A program made the position numbers and the translations under genes. From Chelonoidis abingdonii (lineage: Eukaryota; Chordata; Testudines; Testudinidae): 64,000 bases of DNA. The notes below the pieces were generated by a model, which saw nothing but the letters and a program-made list of their open reading frames with translations, was not told the DNA's origin and made no database searches. Position 1 is the stretch's first letter, and every line of letters begins with the position of its first letter. The stretch lies in NCBI RefSeq assembly GCF_003597395.2, contig NC_133769.1, forward strand, positions 373,809,253 to 373,873,252. Direction: 5' to 3'. This document shows positions 23,101-34,237 of the stretch, one piece after another.

Positions 23101-26100
23101 ACAGTACCTGGCGTGGAGAGTGTTAGGGCGGTCGCACTGCCCATTGGTAGAGGGTAATAGTTCCTGCGATTGAGTCAAGGTATTGCGTGGGGGGGGGGCT
23201 CGTTCCAAATTAACAAATGATAGCTAAGGTTATGTTTCTTTTACTTTAAGGGAACGAAGGATAAGCGCAAACCCTGACCGAGCCCACTCAGCGAAACCTT
23301 GGTTTGTTCAAAGTCCAGAGAAGGGAAGATTTTTGAACTCGAGTCTTTCTGTTTTTTCTCTCAGCTATGAGTAAGGTTACTTTCTATCATCTTATCTTTC
23401 TGTTTCCACTGTGTAAGTAACAGGTAGAAAAACAATATAGGCTTGTTATGATGTTTTGGGTGTAGATTTTACATGCTGCTGCTATGATCTTGCTGAATGT
23501 TCATGATTGGGATATCTTCTATCATTGGACAAATCAGATCGCTTTATTCAATAGTGATTATCCTGATAAGAGCAATATGCTCCATATTATTTGTGCCAAT
23601 CTCTCGCTGCAGAGTTATACTTAATATCTGTACTGATCTTTTCTTTCTTATTTTACTATATAATATGTTTGTCCTTTGTAAGACTTTGTGCGTTTTCTCT
23701 CGGGTCGGTTAGAACAATGGGAGGGCATTCTCTTTGTGTTAGATTCTACGGAAGGTAAGTCCGGCAGTTACCAGGTGGGGGGTCTGTGGGGGGGTGGGAG
23801 GGGGAGATATAGGATCATCTCTGTTTCCCTGTATTTGGGTTGTCATCATTTTGTGAAAGAAATAAGGAGCTGATCAGTCCAGTTTTTTTTGGTGGTTGTG
23901 ATGTAAAGCCGATTGCATCAATTATTTCAGGTTGCCCAGAGATGGAAAGTCAGGGAGGGAGAGGGAGGGAAAGGAGGGGTTTATTCCCTTGGTGTGGAGA
24001 CTCCAACATTGAGTCTCGGGCGGTTCCCCAGGAAGGTTTGCGACAGAGGCTCGGGCCCTCTAATGGATGCATTTGCACGTGTTGTGCTAGGCCCCCCAGC
24101 CTGAAGTGCCTCCAGCCACGGTCGGAATTTACGCTGCGCTGCGTGAGCGAGTTAAGAGGTCGCTCACCAGTCCGGGCAATCTACGCTTGGAAGGTCATAC
24201 TCAAGCTCTCCCACGGCTAGTTGGACCGACTAAGGTCCAGATTGCGAGACAGACTGCTTATGACTCAGGTGGGCAACAGCACGGGCGCTCGTCGGTCAGG
24301 TTCCGGCCCGTGGCCCGCCCTGTGGGGTCACCTTACACGTGTGCGCGCACTTCGGGTGCCCGGAGCGCGCGCCCGACCCCCACAAGGCAGAGACCGCGTG
24401 ACACGCGGGGTGACATCATGACTGTCGTTGTGTTCCCGGCGACGCAAGGACTGCCTGGCACGAGATTCTTCCTGGAAGCCCCGGAAAGGAGACTTGGAGG
24501 TACGTACTCTCGCTTAGGGGGTGGACGCTAGCGCTTGCCGCTGCGGTCCACGAGGATCCCACTGGCTACCCTGGTATGGGAGGACTTGGAGCCGCCCCCA
24601 CCCCTGATCCGAAACCCCCTTGGGCTGGTGTCTAGGCAGCCCCCCCCCCTCCGCACCCCCCCCCCCCCCACCTCCTCCCCCCCCCGCTCCCCCCCCCCCC
24701 TGCTCCTCCCTCTCCCCCCCCGCCGCGCTCTCCCCTCTCCTCTCCCTCCCCCCTTACTTTCTTCCTCCCCCCTCCCCCGGCCCCCCCCCCGCCTTGCGTC
24801 GCCTCCCGGTCCGCGCTCCGCGCGGCCGCCGCCCTGACCCTCGGCGGCACCAAGTGTGCCGCTCTCTCTCGCGCCGCGCGCCCCTGAGGGTACCCCTCCG
24901 CCTCGCCGCCCGGTCTCAGGAAATTCGTGCCGCCGCGCGGCGCGCGCGCGCAGGCCCGTGTCGGGGGGGGGGGGGCGGGGGGCGGGTTGCGTTACCTGCG
25001 GGTGGCTCGGCGCGGCGTCTCTGCTCGGGCGGGCGCGGCTCGGGCGCCAGGCAGTCTGTGTTGGGTGGGGTCGGTACCCGCGTGGGAGGTAGGCGGGGGC
25101 ACAGGCCCATGTCGGGAGGAGAGGGGGGGGATCAGTACCTGCGTGGGGGTAGGGGAAGCACAGGCTCGAGTCGGGGGTGGGGTCGGTACCTGCGTGGGGG
25201 GTGGGTACAGGCCTGTGTCAGGGGTGGGGTTGGTACCTGCATTACTGAAGACCCAGGTGGAGATGTTGGCACCTGTGCTCATGATGTACTCCACATCCAG
25301 GCTGGCCTCCAGCCCCGCCTTGCCTAGCCCTTGGTGCCCGACCACCTGGTCGACCCGGGAGCGGTGCCCAAAGCTGCTTGCGAAGAGCTTCATGAACTCC
25401 GACAGATCAGCCGAGTGGAAATACTGCTCCAGGAACTGGGGGGAGAGGCAAGGAGGCTGTGACACCCTACCCAGAGTACTGTCCCTCCCCTGGGCCCCCA
25501 GACCCAGACACAGGCCCGAAATGCGCACCCCCAGCTGGGATCCCCACTGGCTGTCCCTGAACCGGCTTCGGTGCCTCCACACAGGCCTGGCCACTGCTGT
25601 CAACAGGGGGTTTCCCATGGGTCCTGGGGCACAGGCCAGCCCACTGTTATGGGGTGTGTGTGTCACCATGATTACCTGGGCTCAAGCATGGCTACTGTCA
25701 TGGAAGGGTGTCACCATGGTTACCTGGGCACAGGCCTGACTGTTATTGGGCAATGCCCCGATGTCCCTGTCCGTCAGGTTGTATCTCTTGCGGATGACAG
25801 AGGGCGTCACACCCAGATGGAAAGCTGCCCTCCTCTGCTGGTACCGCGCCATCACCTCCTCCTTCCCCGAGGCTCTGGTCACCACCTTCCTTTCCGCAGG
25901 GAACCGGTGCAAGCCACCCACTGGATGCCAAGGAGAAAGCACAGGAGGCAGGGTTAGGGCCTGCATCTCCAGTGGGGTAGGGGGCTTTGTCCTAGCTTCT
26001 CCTCCCTTCTGGTCTGCATGGGAGCAGTGAAAGCTCATTCACTCTGAGCTGGGAGCCCCTCAGACCTCCGCCTCAGCAGGGCTGGGCTGGCCCGTGTGCG

Positions 26101-29100
26101 GATGAGAGATGGCCCACAACGAGCCAGGTGCTGCCAGATGGGCGCTCTCCCCGTGGGGTCAGTGTGCCCCCCGTGCCTCTATGCTGCAGGGAGCTCTGGG
26201 TGTGCAGCAGGGGGCAATCACTCTTCAGATTGGGCATAAGATGCTCCCAGAGTTTGCATCTTAAAGCTCCCTAGCAGCACCCCTGAATCAGCGTACCCAC
26301 ACAACCAAATCTCTTCCATGCCTCCCTGCAGGAAGGAGCCAAGATTCCCCTTCACCTCCTATCCCAAAATGCTCCGTAATGTTCTTACGTCATTATTGAG
26401 CAGCTGCTACTTCCCACCCCAGAGGTGGCTGCATGACAGTGGCAGATAACATCACTCCATATCCTTCACCTCCCTAGGCGGGGGTGGGAGCGTCAGGCTT
26501 GGCTAACACTAGTTAATAACGCATGGCCTGTTTCCCCATCTGCAGAGGAGAGACCCTGGGACAGGCCTAGGGACAATGGTACCATGTCTGGGAGCAGGAG
26601 GGACCTGCCTAGCCATAAAGGAGAGTGGAGTGGCTGAGGACTCGCAGGAGCCAGCCGGGAGCAGCAGGTGCTTGGGTTAGCCCATCTCACACACCAGGTG
26701 AGCCTGCGTGAGCTCTCCAGGTCTCCACAGCACCGGGAACATGCAGCCCTTCCCCCCAGCCCAGGCCAACTCATACCAAAGTCAATGTGTTCAGTCAGCT
26801 CCTCATGGAGGGTGTAGGGGACAGGGGAGCGCACAGCGCTGCGCTGGCCACTCACATAGCGATGGAACTGGGCTCCTGGCAGGAGATGCTCCGCCGTGCT
26901 GCAAGAAAGAATCAAACGCCACCCATCAGCCTAGGGTACAGGAGGACCGGCTCCCCGCTCCATCCCTGGGACTGCTGGAACTCAGGCAGGCCTGCCCCTC
27001 CCCGCACTGCCCTCCCCCAGGCATGGCCTCTCTCACACCCTATGCATTGTGACATTTCCCAGGGTACTTGCTGGACCCTTGAACAGCTGTGTCCTCATAA
27101 TTCTCAAACCTGAGGCCTGTTACACAGCTGCACTTGTCAGAGTAGCCACTCCTGGCCTGCTCACAGCTGTCAGCTTGTGCATTCACTCCCTGCTACACAC
27201 CAGAGCACTCTGACCAGTCACTCATGAACTGCACACAGGGAGACATTCGCAAATTCCCAGCCCCATCTCCCAGAAACGTGTGTCTGGCACTGCTGAACAA
27301 TGCAAGCACGTGGAAGGTCCGTCCTTCCACAGGAGAACGAAATACGCACCAGCCTTGCTATCCCAAACAGAGCTTCCCACATGCACAATGCAGACAGACT
27401 GGTTAAGATAAAACAATAAGACACGTTTATTAACTACAGAGAGACAGATTTTAAGTGATTTTGAGGGATGATGCTCAGGACTGTTACAAAACGAAAATAA
27501 AAGAGCAAAGCGCAAGCTCACCCTAACTTAACAAGCAAAGGGAACTGAAAAGCAAAGTTCTGTCTCACCACATGCTGGGTCGGCTCCCCTTAGCTCAGTG
27601 CTCTGAGAGCGGCTGATGTCATAAGCTGAGCTGAGATGGAGGAGGAAAGCAGGGAATTGGAGACCGCTGTGTCTCAGGCTTGGTCTACGCTACAGAGTTA
27701 GGGCAGTAAGGCAGCTGACCTTGACCTAACTGTAAGTGTCTACACCACAATGGTGCTTCCACTGAGGGAAGTCGCCCCCTCCACCGACTTGATAACTCCA
27801 CCTCCCTGAGAGGTGCAGTGCTTACGTGGGTCTGTTGGCTGTCAGGCCAGCCTGCTACACAGGAAGGTTTCTAAGTAAACGGAGCCATTTACAACCAATT
27901 GTCCTAGTCAATGGGAGCTATCAAGATTCCAAACCACCATTAATGACCCACACTTTCCATAATTACAATAGGATCTCAGAGTTATATTTCATATTTCCAG
28001 TTTCAGATACAAGAGTAGTACATTTATACAAATAGGATGAGCACACTCAGTAGATTATAAGCTTTGTAATGATACCTTACAAGAGACCTTCTGCATAAAG
28101 CACATTCCCATTACATCATATTCACACTCATAAGCATATTTCCATAAAACACATGGTGTGCAACATCACGTGTAATTATCAAATAAATCAACTAAAGATC
28201 AATCTTGTACTTACATGTCATAAACACGTCATTTTCTATATGACATTTTAGTTTGTACTGACTTCTAGTGTTTTATGTCGCCTGTTGTAAAACTAGGCAA
28301 CTACCTAGATAAGTTGATGTACCCGCTGGAAGACCTCTGTATATCCCCAGGAGTACATGTACCCTTGGTTCAGAACCACTGATCTACACCAGCCCTGACA
28401 GGTGTTGCACGGGTGTCAGGCACTAGTGCATCTCACTCTGCCTCTGGCATAGCCAGTCTCCTGCAGGCAGTAATGCTTTGGGGGCTCACCACCTGCCCAG
28501 TAACCCTGGGTGCTTCTGTGCTGTGCAGCTTTGGCTTAGAGCCCTGCCACTAGCGCAACAGTGACCTATACATATCTGTACGTACTTTCCTGTACCTACT
28601 TAATCTTTAAAAACCCTTTCTCCATTTCCCTCACTGGTGCTCCCTCTAGGACAGTGGTTCCCAAACATTTCCTTGCATGACCCCATTTTCACACATATTG
28701 CTTCCCGTGACCTCACACAGCATGGAGGACACCATTTCAAAATGGCAGCTTCCACAAAGCGTGACCTCGCACATGTACAGTGCATCTGAGGGCACAATGT
28801 GCAGAGGATGCCATTGTGTAAAATGCTGTTTTCCACACACTCAGGGTTGCCGAGGTCCCATCTCCTGATGGAGTGACCCTCCTGGGCGTTGTGACTGACT
28901 TTTGGGGGCTGCTGCTCTAGAACAGTGGTTTTCAAACTTTATTTCTGGTGACCCAGTTTAAGAAAATTGTTGATGCCCGCCACCCAACGGAGCTGGGGAT
29001 GAGGGGCTCAGGGCTGGGGAAGAGCACTGGGGTGCGGGAGGGGGTCAGGGCTCTGGGCTGGGGCTGAGGGGTTTGGGGTGCAGGAAGAGGATCTGGGTTA

Positions 29101-32100
29101 GGGGGGCTCGGGGCTTGGGCACAGGCTTACCTCAGGCAGCTCCTGGTCAGTGTCACAGGGGGGTGCTAAGGCACACTTCCTGCCTGTCCTCTGCCTCGAA
29201 AGCAGCCAGCAGCAAGTCCAGCTCCTAGGTGGAAGTGCGCAAGGAGCTCTGTGCAGCTCTCGCCTGCAGGCACTGATCTCCCCAGTTCCCATTGGCCAGT
29301 TTCCGGTCAATAGGAGTGCAGAGCCAGTGCTCAGGTCAGGGACAGCCTGCAGAGCTCCATGGCCCCTCTACCTAGGAGCCAGACCTGCTGCTGGCCGCTT
29401 CCGGGATGTGGCACGGTGTCAGGTAGGGACTATCCTGCCTTGGTTGGGCAGCACCTCCAATGAGACTTTTAACGGCCCGGTTGGTAGTGCTGACCAGAGC
29501 CACCACAACCCAGTGACTTACATTCTGCAACCCAGCACTGGGTCGCAACCAGTTTGAAGACCACTGCTCTAGAATGTCTCTCTTTGTGCTTGCTACAGCA
29601 CTGTCTGCCCTCTGGTCATCTGCAAGATGCTGGCAGCTAACAACTGGGCAGTCACAGAGATTAGCTCCTCTCCCTAAAGGGCATGCTCTTTTCCTCTGCT
29701 ATACACCTGGTGTCAGCCTGAAAAACATACTGCTTCTTTCTGCTGAGCTGGGAGTGCCCATCCCTCCTCTCAGTAGTTGTCTTTACCATTCCCTTTGGGG
29801 ATTACAGAACAATATTTCTTGGAATACTGGAAATCATTGGAAATGCTATAGAGAAGGGCAACAAAAATTATTAGGCATATGGAACAGCTTCCATATGGAA
29901 ACAGATTAAAAAGACAGAGAGTGTTCACCTTAGAAAAGAGACGACTGAGGGGGGAATACGACAGGGGTCTATAAAATCATGACTGGTGTGGAGAAAGTGA
30001 ACAGGGAAGTAAGTGTTATTTAAAGCCAGGGGTCACCCCATGAAATGAATAGGCAGCAGGCTTAAGACAAACTTAAGGAAGTATATTTTCACACAACGCA
30101 CAGTCAACCTGTGCAACTCATTGTCAAGGGATATTGGGAAGGCCAAAGTAGAACTGGGTTCAAATAAGAATTAGATTAATTCATGGAGCATAGGTCAGTT
30201 AATGGCTATTAGTCAATATGGCAGGGACACAGCCTCATGCTCTGGGTGTCCCTAAACCTGTGACTGCCAGAAGAGGAGACTGGACAACAGGGATGGATCA
30301 CTTGATAAGTTGCCCTGTTCTTTTCATTCCCTCCGAAGCATCTGGCACCTGATACTATTGGAGACTGGACCATTGGTCCGACCCAGTATGACTATTTGGA
30401 CGTATTCAAAATTTCATTTCCTACCAGCATTTCTATTGGAATACAATCCAACTCCCCAACTTTTAAGCTACTCTACAAAGCTTCCAACTCCAAATGCACT
30501 TTAGCCAAAGGCACAGAAGTTCCATATTTTCCCAATGCCAGGAAATATAGGTCAGTCTCTTTGACCATGCTTTCCCTGACCAGAGAGATCTGGGCACTAG
30601 TACCCCCCGACCCTAGATATTCATTGCAGTTCACCTTGGCAACTGTGGCTCTAGATACTGATAATATCGCATTGCCAAGTACATCAAAAGGAAGCCAGAT
30701 CTCGGTCAGCCAAAGACAACATGGAGGAAGTACCGCAGTTCTTCAACCACAAATGGCTATGTTTGTAGCAAAACCAACTCCAGAACAGAAACAAAAGACA
30801 GACATGAAAATTCCACAATTTATTTACCATTGTAATATTCCCTTTTCTGTTACTGAGTCACGGAGCCACTGGGGCAATGCTCTGGAAGTACTCCCTACTA
30901 CAGAGGGGAGCCTCCTCTCTCTGAGCAGACTGTCTCCAGTGCAAGAAGCTTCCACTGCTTCCACCTTCCTGAGTCTGAGGTTACAAAGGGGCAGTCATAG
31001 CATTGGTACAGGCAGCTGGACCAGCCTCCACAAAAGTCACAACCCCTCATTCCCACCACCTAGACATTGGTGCAATACACAGGGAAACTGAGGCACATAT
31101 AGTGTTCTGCACGAATGCTAAGACTCATGTAGGTTCACATACAACATAACAAGGGAAAATCCCCACCTCATCACACTGAGCATCCAACTTTTCAAGCAAT
31201 TATCAGCTGCCGAAGGTCAGGCTACAAACTACTCAATCAAAAGCAGATAGAAGGGGAACTATTAGAGTCATTACTGATGGCTTGAGGAAGCAGGCAACAA
31301 ATTACACAGAAAAGTAGTCACATTAATACTGGATGGCTGCACTAATGTGCACAATGACACAGGGATGGCTAACTGTGTACGGTTGGGGAAAATTGTGGTT
31401 TATGTATCAGGAGCTAATACTGGAAGCATTAGACAACTGAAGTACTGCGTGCCACTGAGAAGAGAAACCAAGCCACTAACAAATGCACCGTCCGGTTGTG
31501 TTGTTAAGAGCTACCTAACAGAGTACGAGATGTGCTTTGGAACGTTACGCATGGATGTACATCAAACCAGTTAAATCTACACAGACAAGACCTTACACCA
31601 AGTGCTTTGATGAAACAATGTTGTGAATTTACAAACGTATTTTCATAATCACCATCAGCCTGGTTAACAGAATGCCAAGGATCTGTAAAATCCCAAAACC
31701 TGGTAACCCTGGTGACATGCAATGGACCAAATAACATGCTTGGAAACATGTTCAGCAGCGTTATTTTAGTTTTGAGAACGACCACAAGGCAGACCACGAG
31801 GACAGAGCGGCGGTGGCATGCGATATGCAGGAGATCAGACTGGATGATTTGGTGGTCCCTTCTGGTCTCAAACTCTGAGACACTTGAGACCTGCGGGCAC
31901 TTCTTGGCCAATACTGGAAACACGAGGAAGCAGTTCCCCTGAACAATCCAGCCCCAGGATTGATGCAGAGATGGCTCAATGCCATGCAGCCCCCACCACT
32001 TGGGTGGAGGTCAACCAGCACACAACATGGGACCTATGCAGGGGTTACATCCCTGTCCTGACACAGACCACAGGCCTGGCTTCTCCTTCCACACAGGCAG

Positions 32101-34237
32101 TGCCAACACAACTTGTGTGGCCAATAAATACCCACTGAATTTAATTAGGCAAGTCCAGCCCCACCCCTGGCCAAGCGACTCACCTGGCTGGCATCACGCA
32201 CTCTAGGAAGTCCAAGGTGCTAATGGTCTTGCAGCCCTTGATGCCATAGGCCCCCAACCACTTGTGCACGGTGTTGTGCGTGAGGCGAGATGGCTGGACA
32301 AGTATGCGCAGCTCCTCCAGTGACAGGTACTTTCCTGCAGCACAGGGCAGAGGTGACAGCTAGTTGGCCTCCACCTAGGAGGCATGTGGGTGGACAGTAA
32401 GGCAGCTCTCTCCTGGAAGAGTACAGAACCCCCATGCCCCAGGGAAACACCTCCATATTTGTACCCTTGGCCTCCCAGCACACCACGTTGTCAGATTCTG
32501 CTCTTCACAGCACCTGCACTGGTTAGGCAGAGAGGCACTCCCCGGGCATGGTGGCGTGGAGGGTGATGTAAAGCAGAGGGCAGCTGCGTGAACAGCCCCA
32601 AGTCCCTCTGGAAGATCTCCCTTGGTCCCCACTCTCTCCAGGGCAGTTACCATACTGAGGTGAATCAGGGTCTGAGACTCTTCCCACCAGCTTCACTAGA
32701 TGCTCCACATTCTGTTGCCTGAGGGCAAAGGTCAACACAAGCTCATCCGAGGGAGCGACCCGGCCCACGTGGCTCCATCCAGCAGGGATCCTGAGGGGAA
32801 GAGAGATGCTGTGGTGACTCAGCAGGAGGGAGTGGGGCCCAAATAGCGTGAGCAGAGCTGGCACTAGCTATAAGCAGGGCAGCTCAAGGGGGCCCCCATT
32901 CACTTTTTAGTATGTGTTGTGGGAGGCCCCCCAAAATATTCTTGTATAGAGCCTCCACTGGGCTAGCATCACCTCTGGCAGGGTGGTGGGAAACTCGCAG
33001 TTACACCGGGAGATCCATACACCCTGGAGCCACGACTCTGCCCCACTCAGCAGTGCTTTGATCGACAGGATGTTCCAGGTGCATTGGCGAGAGAAAGGGA
33101 GCAGCGGCCTTCAGGCAGAGCAGAACCCAGCACTAGGTGCTTAGTCCCCACCCACGAGGCAGCACTTACCGGAGACTCTGGTCCTGCTCTGGGGCCCAGC
33201 CCAATGCTAGGGAACACCACCAGTCCGCAAGACTCACAGCGACTGCCAGCAGGAACCTGCCACGGAAAGCACAACAGACAGCATCAGAGCTCGACCAGGG
33301 AGACCCCTGCACATACGGCCCGGGAGCTCCTTCCTCCTCCCGCCACCAGGGAGACCCTGCCACCTCTTTCAAATGCCGGGGAGACCCCCACCCCCAGCAG
33401 CTCCTTCACTCTCCCCCCGCTGGGAGACCCCCCACATGCCACGGCCAGCCTCCCCATTCCCCCGCCCCCCGCTGGAGGAGATCACACCACCCCAACAGCC
33501 TGCAGCTCCTCCCGCCTCACCCCACCGCTAGGTAGACACGCGCATGCCGCCCACGCCAGCGGGAGCTCCCTTCTCCTCCCTCCCCCCTCCGCTCCAAGCA
33601 GCTCATTCCCCCCAGGGAAGACCCCCCCCCACTTGCCTGTCAGCTCTCTATCCCCACCGGGGAGAACCCCCCCCAACGCCCGCAGCTCCCCCCACACCCC
33701 CAGCAGCTCCTCCCCCCCGGGAGACCCTCCCCCACTGACCCGCAACTCCTTCCCCCCAAGCAGCTCCATCCCCCGGGGAGACCCCTCCATTACAAGAATA
33801 ACACTCACTGCCCGACAGCTCCTCCCCCCGGAACCCCCCACACCCCGAGAACAGCCTTCCCCTCCCCGCCTGGGAGACCCCCCCACTGCCCGGCTCAAAG
33901 CAGCTCTCCCCCCAGGGAGAACCCCCGAACAGACCTGTCAGCTCCTTCCCCCTCCCCCCGGAGACCCCCCTCACTGCCCGCCACCCCTTCCCACACCCCA
34001 GCAGCAGCTCTTCCCCCCCAGGGAGACCCCCCACTGCCATGTCAGCTGCCTTCCCCCTCCCCGCCCGCGGAGACCCCCCCCCACTACCCGCTTCAGCTCT
34101 TCACCCTCCCCGCCCGCTGGAATCCCCCACTGCCCCCACACTGCCCGTCTGCTCCTTCCCCCCCTCAGGTACCCAGCCCTCCACCCGTCCCGTAACGCCC
34201 CAGCCCGAATCTGGGTCACGCGCCGGATCGTCAACAT
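17108..34237 (-). CDS. TPP1: Tripeptidyl-peptidase 1 (TPP1), complete, 13 exons, 593 aa
   Basis: TPP1 is a lysosomal sedolisin-family serine protease that removes tripeptides from protein N termini; loss of the human gene causes CLN2 disease. Exons in transcript order: 34173-34237, 33170-33256, 32651-32790, 32184-32334, 26777-26898, 25724-25920, 25237-25435, 19295-19483, 19004-19076, 18181-18301, 17811-17969, 17567-17704, 17108-17248. They sum to 1,782 nt with no frame break. The signal segment is [20 protein letters not shown] in exon 2, then the propeptide, then the mature chain from about [16 protein letters not shown]. Catalytic residues are visible: E297 and D301 in GLEASLD, D385 in GDAGAG, and S501 in WVSGTS at the end of exon 11. 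Splice phases match the human gene. Exon 1 starts with an N terminus about 16 residues longer than in human; an in-frame upstream ATG exists, so the start is the least certain part. Confidence 0.96.
18057..18105. other. Assembly gap, 49 N, in TPP1 intron 10
   Basis: N run flanked on both sides by similar C-rich text (GCCCCTTCGCCCCACCC and GCCCCTTCCCCCCATGCCC), so a short tandem repeat probably collapsed here. No exon is affected. Confidence 0.97.
18535..18785. repeat. Degenerate pyrimidine-rich repeat in TPP1 intron 9
   Basis: Irregular copies of CCAGCCTTCCCC, TGGCCTTCCCC and CCATCCAGCCTGCCCC. Not coding. Confidence 0.7.
19667..19900 (-). mobile_element. CR1-like LINE fragment, antisense
   Basis: Read on the minus strand it encodes [19 protein letters not shown], the motif found near the 3' end of CR1/L3-type ORF2. 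Decayed and 5' truncated, inside TPP1 intron 7. Confidence 0.75.
19960..21925 (+). mobile_element. Decayed CR1-like LINE (reverse transcriptase part)
   Basis: Successive pieces match a CR1 reverse transcriptase: a [11 protein letters not shown] block near 20042, a conserved Asp-to-Leu-His palm block near 20300, a [17 protein letters not shown] block near 20490, then VDDTKIGGG near 20760 and the 3' part to about 21925. Frameshifts and stops are throughout. A Penelope-like tail is inserted at about 20563-20752. Confidence 0.75.
20563..20752. mobile_element. Palindromic Penelope-like tail inside the CR1
   Basis: This insertion splits the CR1 between two versions of a roughly 12-base target (AATTTGTAGATA and AGTTTGTGGATG), consistent with an aged target duplication. 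The core is an inverted repeat: arms 20588-20618 and 20658-20688 are 31 bases each, match at 29 of 31 positions, and enclose a 39-base loop. The arm text (TTGGACCAACATCTGTTGG) is a dispersed repeat familiar from turtle genomes. Confidence 0.7.
21930..22260. repeat. Dispersed repeat, same family as 12230-12540
   Basis: Shares AAGGTCTCCATGAGCCC- and CTTCCCTGAGTTGAAGC-type blocks with the copy in the TAF10 intron. The two copies are old and diverged. Family not identified; it could be an ancient SINE or CR1 segment. Confidence 0.5.
22690..23062. repeat. TPP1 intron 7 minisatellite, distal block
   Basis: Units of roughly 55-60 bases with GGGTTGGTACCTGCGTG, GGCACAGGCCCGTGTCAGGG and GGGGG runs. 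These are the same units as in the block at 24955-25236. On the TPP1 strand each unit carries CACAG or ACGCAG followed by GTACC. Confidence 0.85.
23063..24954. other. Unassigned island splitting a minisatellite
   Basis: Compositionally unlike both sides: AT-richer text from 23210 to 23700, ordinary text to 24590, then a run of almost pure C with CpG-dense sequence (24600-24960). A GGAAGGTAAGTCC donor-like site is at 23749. No reading frame or repeat family is recognised. It may be an insertion or a poorly resolved part of the assembly. Confidence 0.5.
24955..25236. repeat. TPP1 intron 7 minisatellite, donor-proximal block
   Basis: About four units abut exon 7. On the minus strand exon 7 ends in GCAG followed by GTACCAACC. 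Units then repeat ACGCAG followed by GTACCGACC or GTACTGATC at positions near 25190, 25133, 25074 (changed to CGG) and 24990 (GTAACG). Confidence 0.85.
26041..26776. other. TPP1 intron 5, unassigned
   Basis: Single-copy-looking sequence between exons 6 and 5. Nothing recognised. Confidence 0.4.
27675..27900. mobile_element. Decayed DNA-transposon MITE fragment
   Basis: Begins GGCTTGGTCTACGCTACAG with GACCTAACTG further in, matching the end of a non-autonomous DNA element family I know from turtles. The other end is not clear. Confidence 0.4.
28652..28914. mobile_element. hAT (Charlie-like) MITE 1
   Basis: Starts CAGTGGTTCCCAAAC after CTCTAGGA and ends at a weak inverted match (TTTTGGGGGCTGCTG) before CTCTAGAA. 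The 8-base flanks agree at 7 of 8 positions and fit the nTCTAGAn target preference of Charlie-type hAT elements. 263 bases, no coding capacity. Confidence 0.65.
28923..29566. mobile_element. hAT (Charlie-like) MITE 2 with perfect TSD
   Basis: 644 bases bounded by CAGTGGTTTTCAAAC and the inverted GTTTGAAGACCACTG (one mismatch in 15). Flanked by identical 8-base duplications CTCTAGAA at 28915-28922 and 29567-29574. Interior is G-rich (GGGCTCAGGGCTGGGG), without transposase. It sits directly against MITE 1, in TPP1 intron 4. Confidence 0.9.
29800..30390 (+). mobile_element. CR1/L3-type LINE 3' end
   Basis: Sense-strand 3' portion, including GGCAACAAAAATTATTAGG near 29858, a TTCACACAACGCACAGTCAA block, and the tail TTGGTCCGACCCAGTATGAC near 30375. 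5' truncated, in TPP1 intron 4. Confidence 0.75.
30400..32183. other. TPP1 intron 4, largely unassigned
   Basis: A 231-codon open frame at 30396-31091 resembles nothing and is probably chance. A CR1 tail fragment (GGAGATCAGACTGGATGATTTGG-like) is at about 31785-31905. Otherwise nothing recognised. Confidence 0.4.
33300..34165. repeat. C-rich minisatellite in TPP1 intron 1
   Basis: About 20 irregular units of 35-50 bases with GGGAGACCCCCC, CACTGCCCG and CAGCTCCTTCCCCCC. The array fills nearly the whole first intron and stops within a few bases of the exon 1 donor (34167-34172). The 391-codon frame across it is compositional. Confidence 0.9.

Noticed and set aside
23180..23230. Possible retroviral primer-binding site (GGGGGCTCGTTCC) and leader donor near 23749
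   Set aside because: No LTR ending in CA lies before it and no gag-like frame follows. The G run makes the match easy by chance.
30396..31091. 231-codon frame in TPP1 intron 4
   Set aside because: No recognisable domain, no splice context, ordinary composition. It overlaps the end of a CR1 tail, so it is likely chance.
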